From Misgurnus anguillicaudatus (lineage: Eukaryota > Chordata > Actinopteri > Cypriniformes > Cobitidae), in assembly GCF_027580225.2 (NCBI RefSeq), contig NC_073356.2:2728001-2792000 (forward strand): DNA of 64,000 nt, written 5' to 3'. The notes under the pieces were generated by a model. It saw only the letters and a list, made by a program, of their open reading frames with translations. It searched no databases and was not told the DNA's origin. Of the stretch, positions 13,461 to 25,500 are shown piece after piece (position 1 is the stretch's first letter; every line of letters begins with the position of its first letter). Both the position numbers and the translations under genes were made by a program.

Positions 13461-13980
13461 AAGGGCCGTTCACATTATAACGATAACTATATCATCGTCC
13501 ACATCACCAAACAATAGGTTTATGCTAATTCGCTCACGGCACTCGCGCAAATCACTTGCCTTTAATATTGCTTGTAATAAAAACTTTTGCAGATGTCCTC
13601 AACACGCTGCGTTTCGCGTAACGCTAAACAGTGAATCTAATAGTTTGTGTAATCTCTTACCTTTTGGCATAACAGTTAGTTAATGTAATAGATTAACAAG
13701 CATTACGTAGTCGATTTTCACAGCAACGGCAGGTAATCTAATGTTATAGACCTCAGCAATGAGCTTCAATGTCTTTTTGAAGTTCCAATAGATTTTAATG
13801 CTATGAATGGTTTATCCTTCATCAGGTGGGAAAAATCGCTCAGAAAGTGATCCCAATGATGTCGTTCATTGTATCTGTATCGTTATAGTTTTGGTGTGAG
13901 CTCCGCTATTATCTTTAATATAAAACGATTTTCAAAACTATATATTTTTTATAAATATTGTTATAATGTGAACGGCCCTT
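13461..13980. mobile_element. 520-bp inverted-terminal element
   Basis: Ends AAGGGCCGTTCACATTATAA and ...TTATAATGTGAACGGCCCTT; subterminal GATAACTATA/TATAGTTTTG. Target duplication not clear. Interrupts the relic at 13290-13460. No ORF of interest. Confidence 0.75.
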
Positions 13981-14973
13981 AATTCCCTACCTAGTATCAA
14001 TGCCAGACCTATTATTATGTTCATATAGTTATTAATAATAATTTAATAACTGTCTTAATTTATGGCAGCTTATTTGAAAGAGCAGTTTCAGCCACTGCTT
14101 ACAGCTAACCATATGTGATCAAATGATGGGGACAGACTTTGCTGTGAGCATGTATCCCTAACATTACCTGTGGTAAAATGATGGGGACTGACTTTGCTGT
14201 TGGGAGTCTCTCCTTTGCTGGTTCAACTCCTCTGTCTCCTTCCTTTCATGTTTTCTGACATGTCGGTATCGCATAAAAACGAATTTTGGGGTTCTTTTTG
14301 CTGTTGTTAGAACAGCCGTGTATTACACCACACACCATCGCGCGGTTTAAAAAAAATTACATCAATAATACCATGCATAATACCCACGCTGCCTCGCTTG
14401 TCAATTGACAGACTGACAGTTCTATGTCAACAACATGGCCTGCCGCGAACATTGATGACGTAGATCGAATAATTCCTATAGGAGAAAAAAAATTTAATAG
14501 GAGGAAAAAGGCCTATGGAGGAAAGAAAATGATCATCATCACTGAAGAATATTTCATGCACATGACTTGTGTTTGTTTAGTGATGGAGACAGCATCATTA
14601 CATTAGCACTGCAGTCATGGCTTCCATTCCCACACAATGATAACATTTCTACTTTGGATAAAAGTGTGTGCCAAAGGCAAAAAAAAAAAAAGAGATAAGA
14701 TCTGTATATTGCATGATCACTGAATGAGTGACACGTATTCTTCGCCTTGTGTTGTCTAGTAATATGTGTGAGATCTGTCTTCCTGAATCTAATAATGGCC
14801 TGATCTCTCTGTTTCCCTGTAGGCAAAAATCACCAGAGCCAAACAAATCTTCAGGTAGGACTTGTTATTCATTTTTGGTTCAGAGAATTGTGCAAGACTT
14901 GTGTTTTATAGCTTTTTTGGGAAATGTTTTTTTTTGTTACTTATATTATTTTCAGCATCTAGTATACAAAAAA

Positions 14974-14974
<1 letters not shown>
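13981..14974. other. Non-coding stretch
   Basis: May include the right part of the repeat started at 12711. A 32-nt segment (14823-14854) has splice-like borders and is discussed as a possible untranslated exon. No coding exon. Confidence 0.4.

Positions 14975-15009
<35 letters not shown>
14975..15009. repeat. (GT)n microsatellite
   Basis: About 17 uninterrupted GT units. Confidence 0.97.
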
Positions 15010-15013
<4 letters not shown>

Positions 15014-16039
15014 CATTTCGGTCACTTTAAGCCTCACGGCAAAAAGTCATAATTCTTATTTTTCTTTTTTCAATTATATTTTGTGCTTTCAAATAGTTTG
15101 GTTAGACAGTGAGATACGTTGTGTTTGGAGTTTACTTGCTGGGCTTTCCAAGAGGGTTTGTTAACATGTTAATGTGTATCAGTCTCATTTGCATGGGATT
15201 TTAGGTTGCACAATTGTCTGTTTCATCTAATACAAACATACTGTTATTCCCCCTGGCATGCATTAACCGTGCAACTTCACGGAGCAGGCTGAACATGTTT
15301 GCATAAAAGAATCAAGCCGAAAGACTGAATGCATCCAATGTCATTTGTTTAGAAGCAGTGCCAACTTTTTCCTCCTCGGGACTTTGGTTAGCTTTCCGTT
15401 CCTTTTTATCGGAACGTCCGAGTGAAAAGGAAAAAGTCACCCCTCTGAGCTGTCCGTCTCCTCTCCCTCCTCTTCATCTCACACAAAGGATCAGACGTGC
15501 TGCTGGGCCTCGGGCTCCGCTGGGATGCCAGATATGTGATTGTTATCGGTCTATTCAGCTTGTGGAGGTGGGGCACAGCATCACACACAGCGTCCTGGAC
15601 CAGAGCTCGGACTTTTGGATGGCTGTCAAATGAAAGTTGCCTACATGTTTGGGTTACTAAGGGAAAAAATCCACGAGCTATTTGTTCTGATAAAGTCTCA
15701 GGCCGAGTTGACTGCAGTACTGCACGAGAGCGGTGGGTTGTGCTACTGTATGTCTGGATTTGTCTGCCCTCTTGTGGCTGGCTCGCAAAGATCATAGAAA
15801 TGAATAAATATTTAGCACAGTGAGAGATGTTTGCAGGTTTGTTCCATGACGTCATTTCAGTTTGAGATGAGCAGTGCAGATCTTTTGTGTGAGATGAAGA
15901 GGAGAAGGACAGCTCAGAGGACTTTAATATTATTAGATTGACCTTGAGAACGTTTTTGCATTTCTCCTCTATCTATGCACAATAGTGTCTTAGCATGTCA
16001 TGTAGTATATACTCTCTCTCTGTGTGTTTTTCTGTCCAG
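15010..16039. other. Single-copy-looking region upstream of the first coding exon of pag1
   Basis: No transposon family recognised. 15350-15650 is richer in GC than its surroundings, with a pyrimidine-rich run CTCCTCTCCCTCCTCTTCA. It could hold regulatory sequence or an untranslated exon; a promoter cannot be fixed from sequence. Confidence 0.4.
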
Positions 16040-16240
16040 CCTCTGCAGTGAGGTGCATTTGGTCGATGAAGTCCTCTCATCATTGTGATGTATAATGGCT
16101 CCTGTTGCGAGTGCTGTGTTAGGGTCAGAGGTCACAGTTTTGGCTAAAGGTGAACTGGCTCTTATAGGCACACTCACAGCATTCTCGGTTTTCCTGCTGA
16201 TCTCTGTTGTGCTGCTGCTGCTGTGTGCGAGCTGTCAGGG
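16040..16240 (+). CDS. pag1: pag1 first coding exon (5' UTR 16040-16094, coding 16095-16240)
   Basis: Acceptor tctgtccag ends at 16039 and donor GTGAGT starts at 16241, so this is an internal exon and the transcript must begin further upstream. It encodes residues 1-48 and two bases of codon 49: the extracellular stub, the Leu-rich membrane helix with a run of four leucines, and CASC immediately after it. A 19-codon upstream ORF (16088-16147) overlaps the start in another frame. Confidence 0.9.
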
Positions 16241-19200
16241 GTGAGTAACATAACAACTCAGTAGTTCATTAATATTGCATCATTAAAATAGCATCATGTT
16301 GTTTCAAATCATATATACAGTATTGGTTGGCTAATATGGTTTTTTCAAGAATGGCCAAGTCTGATATTCGAACAGCAAAGGAGCCAAAATCAAGTGGAAT
16401 ACTGATATACAGAAAATACATTATGTGACCCTTTCTATGAAATCCACTCTTAAAGGTGCAGTGTGTACATTTTTCCACTGCTCATTTCTACGCTACGGTA
16501 GCCACCACCGGACAAACATGTCATCGTTGGAGACAACTTAGTAAAAAAAAATCCATTAAGGGCTTCTGTACAAAAATGGCGGCACAAAATGTCGACTTCC
16601 ATGTAAGGGGACCCTCGGTGTATGGAGATAAAAAGGTGTCATTCTCAGGTATTAAACACATAACGGTTCTTTATGAAAGGTCTTTATTACACCCCTGAAA
16701 ATATAGTTTTGTATATTATTTTGCATTTCTGTCAAGAGATCCTTCTAAAAATTACACACTGCACCTTTAAGTCAAGGTTATATTTTTTTTTACAGAATTT
16801 TCTTTACATTTTAGGATGAGTTTGTGTAGAAAACGGTAAATCACAAAAAATAAATTGAATTATGCTGAGTTTTCAAAGACTGGGTCACATACTGTATAAT
16901 AAATGCAATTTAACATGAGCAGAAAAATCTGTGCATATCGTATTTGGGTCAATGACAAAACAAACTCATAAAAACGTATTTTTGATGGATCTTTTTAAAA
17001 AAATGTATGTAATGCATATTTTTGAAGCAAGAAAAATGTGTTTATAAAGTTTTATTTATTGAACAACATTTCAGTACATTTTAGTGATTTTTTTACAATA
17101 TTTTAATATCCCCATTCATAAAATGTCAGGTGGTACAACCAATCATTGTCTATTTACCAGATAAGTTTAAATGTGCTCCCTGTGTCATGCTGATATTGTT
17201 TGTTTATTTTATAGTGACATTTAAAATTATAATCCTGAAAATAGTTTGAAAGTGTAAAACAACTTTACCATTAAACTAACATTTGAGAACTATAAATTTA
17301 ACAGAGTATTAGTATTAAGTATTAAGTATTTTTTACTTTCTACATAAAAGTACATTTTCAAGTATTCGTATTTTATCAGTGTTTTTCTTTGGAAAACATA
17401 CATTCCAAAGCATATTATCATAATTTTTACTCCACTACATTTCATAATTTCAAGTTAAGTACCGTACATTAAACATCAAGTATTTTTTTTTTACATTTAC
17501 TTAAGTAAAAAATACTTTTGAAAGTAAAAGTACACAATTTTTATGTAATTAGGTATTAAATCAATTTTAATATGCAATATAAAAGGAATACACAGTATGA
17601 TTCTATGCTTTAGAATGTAGTGAACATTTTTTAGTAAAGTAATTTTTTTCCCAAGACAAACACTTTGATAAAGCACAGATGTTTGGAAAATTTACTGAAA
17701 GTACTCAAGTAGTGTCCGCCTCTGAAATTTAAAGACAATGATTAAAATCAAGTATACTACCAAGACAACCTTTTCTTGCATTTATTAAAACTAAAATGAT
17801 TACCTTATAAAATTATTTGGATTAATGTTTTTTATTTCATAGGGGCATTCTTTGCCCCCTCTGACTTTCTGGTTGCCCCACCTGACATCTGCAATGAATT
17901 TACATTTAACTGACGTCTACTTTGGTATAAGCTTTGCCTGGTTGTACCACCTGACACAAAAAGTTTACCAGTCTACCCATTACATTAAAGTAGCTAACTG
18001 AGAGAAATAAACACACTTTTCATTCAGCTATAAAGAGCACCTGGGGTTCACTGGATGATGCGGTTTATATTTGTTCACTTCGTACAAGCCCATGCGGTTG
18101 TACTACCTTGACATTTGAAAACTGTTGAAAATTGAAATTATCCTACTGATAAACTACTGATATTTGTGAAATCTGTTTATATACAAAATAATGCCAAAGT
18201 ATCTTATTTGAAATGTTTTATTATTAAAACACTGTTTTTAGTTGTCTTAAACTGCTACTTTGTACTGACGGTTGCCGCATCTGCCAATTTACATGATTGA
18301 GAAAATTGAATAAAAAAGAGTATGAAAAAGTATACTGACAATGTATTTAAACTAAACAGGTTTCATAGCATAGTGAGAATAAATGTATAAAGTTATTTTA
18401 TAGTACACATGACCCTAGACAAAGATTTGCATGTCATGTCATTGACCCAATAATATTTTCATTTGTTTAACACTTCACACATCATATTTTGCTGATTTCC
18501 TTCCCCTTCATATGCAGTAAGGCTATAAATAAGACATATATAAATACATTTTTTAAGCAATTGTAGTTGAAAATGTTGGAAGTGAAGAAGCTTGAACTAA
18601 GATAACATTTTAATAATCCCCAGCTGGAGAAATGTGGGTGTCACAGCAGCAAAATAGAGATAGTAAGAAGAAAGCCAACAATTTTTTGCAGAAAATTTTT
18701 ATGGTCCTATCAGTCATATGTGTATCATGAGTGTAAATCATTTGAGTTTAATTTCTGCTTACATAACCAGGTCTCAATGACATATTATTATATATACATG
18801 TATTATTTGACCTATAATAACACCACTCTTTTGTTACTATATTTAAAGTGAATGTGCATCTTGGAATTTTGAATTTGATGTCGATGTTCAAAAACGGACA
18901 AAAGGCTCAAAATTTCTTGACATTATCTCCACAGGCAGAAAAAAGGTAGCGGGCCTACAGGAGACCATGAGAACCTGATGAATGGGGTACGTAAGCATGT
19001 GTTATCATAATGCTTTCATCTGAAACAGAGCCCACGTCTTCTTTCATAACATTTCTAAAGGGATTTTAATGACACAGGACTCAGTGTTATATGAATGGTC
19101 TTTAGAGAGTGTATTTGGCATTGGTGCTGAAGTAATCGGCTGTGTTTTTGTGATGGGAATGTGTGAGCGCTGTGCTTGGGGGCTTGGTAAAGTCGGGGGG

Positions 19201-19453
19201 AATGGGCGGTTATTGTGAAGTTTAGGGTTTGTGGGAGGAAACGCACAGATTAAAATGTCTGTTTGGCCACGGGGACATGAGAAACTTCACGCATGAGTCG
19301 TCTTTGGATCTGCTGAGTGGGTGTCGTCTGTGAAATGAGTTCAAAAGTTCAGAAGATGTTTAGCTCTCAGTGAATGAGTGATTAAATAAGCACATACATG
19401 TGCACATAAACAGCTGGATAGACAGAGACTATTGAACTGTTATTACTGCATGT

Positions 19454-19494
<41 letters not shown>

Positions 19495-19534
19495 CGTGCG
19501 TGCGTGTGTGTTTGTTCATGTGTTTGTGTGTGTG

Positions 19535-19566
<32 letters not shown>

Positions 19567-22500
19567 TGCGTGTGTGTGCATGCGAGTACATGCACGTGCA
19601 CACTGATCCATTGATGCATATAGGCTTATATATAATCCATACATTTATATTCAAAATTAAAAATGTAAACGAGGATCAGATATGTTTCTTAACAAATGTG
19701 CATTCATAGGCGCTAATTTCTTTTTCCACCAACATGTGTGTGTGTGCATGCATGTATGTGATTGTGCACATTCGCATTGATGCATATGGGCTTATATATA
19801 ACCCATACATACAGTACAGGCCAAAAGTTTGGACACACTCACTCGTTCTTTATTTATACATTTTTCCATATAACATAATAATAATAAACTCATCCAAACT
19901 ATGGCATAACACAAATGCAACTTTGGAAATTATGTTGGTGACTAAAAGCATCCAAACTAATCAGAACTATTTTATTATTTGAAGTGCAGTCACCCTTTGC
20001 CTAGAAATTGTTTAACCGTATGCGTGTCATTTTTTTAAGAAGCTTCTTAAATGTTCAATTTAGGATTAATTTAAAAGAATATAGAAGGAGTTCATATTTA
20101 ATCTAGGCTCTTATTGGCTGCTTTTTCTTCAATATTCAGTGTAAGTCATCTATTTCAAAAATAATATTTTAAAATAAAATTTTAGTTTTACAAAAAATAA
20201 TCTGTTTGGCATGGGTATATTTTTGTCTACAAAAGTAATTGTAAGCATTTAACCATACACCTTCATCTTAAATGATTTTTAAGATAATAGTTAACATTTT
20301 AGTCAAGTGTGTCCAAACTTTTGGCCTGTACTGTATATTTTCAAGTTTAAAAATGTAAACAGGGATCAGATATACGTTTCTTAACATTATTATTTCTTTT
20401 TCCATCAACGTCAAGCAATGCTTAGGACGGTTACTTGGCAAGGCAGACGAGCGTCCAAGCACTTTGAAAAGAAGGAAGAAAGTGGTGCGGTCACTTTTTC
20501 CGTGTGGTTTTAGGCGCGAAATGTGAAGCAAATGTGAAGCAAGTGACCTAGGCCATTTGGGTGTGTGCTCGAACCCAGCCCCGGTTCAAGTGGGGTTATA
20601 AGCCACCTTAATGGGGTTATAATGTTACTAGCCGCACTGAAAACGCATTCTGATGGTGTACTACTGGTAGCACAGATTGATACTGTATTCACAACCTTGA
20701 GTTACCAAGAGAGAATATCTTGCCTTATTGTTCTGCCCCCAAGCCAGCGGGTCATTACTGATATTAGTTTGCATTCCCTTGCAAATAGCGCACTAACTCG
20801 AAGTCTGCTGGCCGTTTGTGACGTGTACACCACCATGGGTGAGACTTCACCACTGCAATGGCGCTGCACCACCATGTTGGTACGGTGGTTATGACAACCG
20901 TCACTGCCCTAGTTATATATGTTCATATTCATAAGCACGCTTGGTAAATGATGATAACCACACAGGTGCCAGTACCCATTGACTTCGATAGGAGGAAAAA
21001 CAAATACTATGCAAAGTCAATGGGTACCGTCACCTGTGTGGTTTCCATCATTTATCAATATATTGTATTCTGTGTTAAACAGAACAGTGCAGCCAATGTG
21101 GATGAAGGGGACTGATGATGTAACTGTTTATTTAGTGTATCCTTATAGGAATTTATCAATTAACTTAGCTGATCATTATACAAAATCTGCATGAATGATG
21201 ATATTAAAAACAAGGTTTATAATTTAACCTGAACATTTTTACAGTGCAGCATGATGGCATCTGATGCAAGTGCTTTAAGTGACAGACGTTGTTAAAAATA
21301 TGTATACGACAGTATTACACAATGCAGGTGTTACGGTTTGCAAAACGCTTTGGCAAAGGTCTGACATTAATCCTCCACACACTGTATTTCAAATAGGCAC
21401 TGAGATATAAAACATGATGGATCTCCAGAGTTTAACCTGTGTACAATACTGAACATCTGGTGTGTGAGTGCATTGAGTATGAATACAGTTAAATGACGGC
21501 GTCTGTCGGGCGGCTGACAGGTTAAATGAAGTCTTTGTCTTGCCTTGACAATCTGAGTGGCTCTCAGCTTTAACCTTGTGTGTCTAAAGGACTTCATCAC
21601 CCTAGCAACAGGCTGAATCAAAAGACTGCCACTAGGTGGTCCCATAGAGCCACTGTGTTGTGCTTTCGATACGGTTTGAAGATGCAAACAAAGAGCTTGC
21701 TCCAAGTGTCATTGATAACATATGAAAGGTCATCGCATGACTGAGTACCATTTAGATCAGTGTAAATATAAAATTATAACCTGATTCCCCACAGGTGTCA
21801 GAGAAGGAAACGTGCAGCCAATCAGCAGAGAGTCATGGCACAGATTTGGCGTGCAACAGCTCCCATGATGGTCCTGTCACAAGTGGTACAGGTAACAACG
21901 TGATCCAAGTGTTTCTTCTCATCACTGTTTATAACCAGCTCTCAGTCGCCCATTTTATTTGTCCACAGTACTCACAGACACCATGGACAGTCCTCAGGCT
22001 TCAGAGGACATGCTGTCCAGCCAATCAGAGATCAGGTCCTCCAAGTATCATCAGGACCGGGAATTACCCAGCATTCCACCCACCGATGCCCTAAATGCAG
22101 CCGTGCTCAATGGTGAAGCTGCCCCGGGAGACGGCACGTACGAGGTGGTGAAGGACGCCGCGTCCCGAGACGTCAGCGCGGAGGACTCTCTGTACGAGAC
22201 GGTGAAGGAGCTGAAAGACGTCGGCCTCCCCAACGGTACGCTCAACACGGAGGAACCGGCCGCACCCCTGGTCAACAGTCACCCGAGCCCCGCCACGCCA
22301 GACCGGTCAGTGTTGCCCGATGGCGTCGAGTACGCCTCCGTTAACCTCAGCAAGAAAATCCGCAACAGCACAGATATGGAAGCCAGGCGCTCGGCCGCCA
22401 TCTTATATCTCGTAGAGCCGGAGGAAGACAAACCACCTCCAGTTCCAGACAAAGTTCTGGATGAGAATGACAACCAACAGATTCAGGAGCTTTCCAATGG

Positions 22501-25500
22501 ACAGGTGGGGACTAGCAGACATTTTATAATGATCTACAGTTAAGTTAAAGGGATAGTTCACCCAAAAATGATAATTTTCTCGTCCCCATGTTGTTCTAAA
22601 CCTGTATGAATTTTTTTCAGATGAACACAAACTATGGAAGTCAATGGATACAATCAGCTGTGTGCTTAACATCAATTATTAAAATGTTTTTTTTGTGCTC
22701 ATCAGAAAAAAGAAATTCATAAATATTTAGAATAAGGATGAGAAAATGATTACAGAATTACAATTTTTGGGTGAACTATCCCTTTAACCATCCCAGTGTG
22801 ATGTTATTACACAATGTACACTTTTCACATGCTCTCTTATCTGCTAGTTTTCCAACATTTCATTAACAAAATGCATTTAAGCAAATGTACTTATGGGTTG
22901 TATTTGAGGAAATTTACAAATGACAAGATTTTGTCTCATGGGTTGGAGTATTTTCATTTTAGTAGATGCATATATTCATATTTGAGAGCTCCTAAGAAAA
23001 CTGTATGTATGTATTCATACATCAAAGTTTCATTGTATTACCATTTAATAGCTAGAGCTGGACGATATGGCCAAAATTTCTATCGCCGGAATTCTTCTAA
23101 ATTTCGGTCAATACGGTATAAATCCAATAACGGTATGAATGTTTAAAAAGTTGCGATAAACTGCAAAGAATGCCCACTATATATATATATAAGAAATGTT
23201 TTATTTAAATAGCGTTTTTATTTATATATAATTTAGAATATATAAAAATATAAATAAATAAATATACATATACATGTATATATATATAAGTTTTCAAAAA
23301 AAAAATTCATATTATTCCAAAAAAAATCATATTATTCTCTGTGTATTGTAGGATAATATCATAAAAATTCTAGACTTTTTAAGTACACGTGCTAAACTGT
23401 TCTCTTTAAATGCTTATGTCTTCTGTATGTGAATGTTGATTTATACCAAAATGCTTTTTTGTATAGTTGGGTTTGTCACATGAAACGTCTCAGGTTACGT
23501 ATGTAACTGTTGTTCCCTGAGAAGGGAACGAGACGCTGCGTCTTCCTTGCCATAAATCCTGCGTCCCTGTAATGTCGTCTTTGGCAATATTTCAGATATC
23601 GATATACTTCCTGACTCCAGCGTCACCTTGTCTTTGTTGTTAAGCCTCATCATTGATTGAATTTGATAAACACATTCAGACGCACTTACCCCTGGAGGCG
23701 TCCCCAAAGTGTCACCACAGTGACGCAGCGCAAGTTCCCTCGAAAGGGAACTGTAACAATGTATCTTAAAAGGTTACACAATGTAACCTTGCTCTCACTT
23801 GAAATGTATCCCCACATTTAGTGCTTGAATTTGAGGGTATTGGAAAGTCCTTGAAAGGTCCTTGAATTTGAAGTTAACTAATGTGTGGGAGCTATGAAAC
23901 CTGTTAGCTATGAAAGACACCACAAGAGCGCTTTGGAAGGAAGAAGCGCCTTGACCCGCATTTAACACGCATTGTTAGACATGACATGAACGGCCACGGG
24001 ACACTGTAATGTGTATCGAAATATCAGAAATGTGTTTAGGAACCATATCACTGTTATTTAAAAATATATATATTACCTAGAAATAAATTGATTTTGAGCC
24101 CTACTAATAGCATTACCATTTCTTTAGAGAAGAAAGTTCACTAAGGGGTTAAAACAGCATGAGTTGATAATGCGGTAATGAAGCATCTCAATATACTCTT
24201 ATATACTCTTGATCAGAGATGCAGCCCATCACACACATAGTAGTTTATTTCAAAGAGGAATTATTTCATAAACAGACCAAAGGGACAGCGCTACAGCTTC
24301 TCATCTGAAGTTAAAGACCGCTGAGAACAATCACAGGCTGTTCGTGTCCCTTTTAATTACAACCTTTTAAGATGTGATATATGTGTGCCTGTAGCATACA
24401 AATGAAGGTGTCAGTGGAGTATTGAAAACGCTGTCTGTGTATTGTGTGAACAGCTTACCGCATTACTGTCACCACCGCCCAGCATCTCTTTTGTTCATCA
24501 TTCCCTCATGCTCTCTCTCTCTTTCTTTCTCTCTCTCTCTCTGTCTTACCCTGCTTTGTTGTTTCAGTTTTTTGTCTTTGTCCTTGCACTCTATATAATT
24601 TATAGCCCTTATCTAAAGAAGTAATGCTGGTTTGCAGGTCGAAACCAGCAGGGGTCGACTCTGTGAACCCGTCTCAGCCGACCCAAATTTTCACTGACTG
24701 GAGAGCCAAACGATGACGTAATTGTTTCTTCATAACCTGCCCACAAACGGCGCATTGCATTGTTTACATGCGATATGAGTATTGCTTACATATTTTAACA
24801 TCAAGAGTAATTCAATTACTTCAGCATCTTTATGCAGCAATGATCGTATGTTTATTTTAGCTGTCAATCCAAACAAAGACTTTAAATGAACAAATAAAGT
24901 GGGATTAGGACTCGTGTACAGGTATGCAAGATGACATACGCAGGACTGTAACCTGTCAACTGAAATGCTGTTGGGCGATGCTGGGAGCGTTTTGTGATGT
25001 CCCTAATGTTAAAATCGAGAGGCAAGCTTCCGAGCGCAACACGTCATAACTTGAAAACCACGCCCACCGGGGGGAAAACAATCCAACCGTTTCTATTCAC
25101 TTTGTATTGTGAGAGGCCGCCTCCTTGTCATTTCTGGCTTATAACAAAAACATAATAATGCCTTAAAGCTGCTTGGTGACAAGCAAAAAAACCCAGAAAT
25201 ACGTTTTTATAAGCTGTCGAGCCTTAAAACAAGCGTTTAAAGACACAACAGTGGAAACAGGCAACTTTTCATAGTACTCCTATTATTAGAACTGCGTCCA
25301 CTAGAGGGATACGTAGGCGGCGATCCACTTTTTTCTCCTTAAAGGCAGGGTTTTACGTCTCGACAGCTTATAAAAACTTATTTCTGTTTTTTTTTGCTTG
25401 TTACACAGCAGCTTTTAGGCATTATTCAGTTTTTTGTTATAAGCCAGAAATGACAAGGAGGCAACCTCTCGCAATACAAAGTCAATGGAGATGGTTGGAT

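Larger units (their letters stand above)
18987..21794 (+). other. pag1: pag1 intron 2
   Basis: Holds a (TG)n/(GCGT)n array, a tandem duplication carrying a Tc1-type insertion (19590-20410), a decayed hAT transposase relic on the minus strand (about 20560-20800) and a 110-bp hairpin element (20945-21054). No coding exon seen between them. Confidence 0.75.

Noticed and set aside
15406..15855. 149-codon minus-strand frame with overlapping plus-strand frames
   Set aside because: No recognisable domain, no splice context, three overlapping frames open at once, which points to GC-elevated composition and not coding.
20565..20894. 109-codon plus-strand frame
   Set aside because: It is the antisense shadow of the hAT transposase relic on the minus strand.
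21795..22094. 99-codon frame continuing through the short pag1 intron
   Set aside because: It is exon 3 read through the 77-base intron and then exon 4 in a wrong frame; spliced reading restores the PAG1 sequence.
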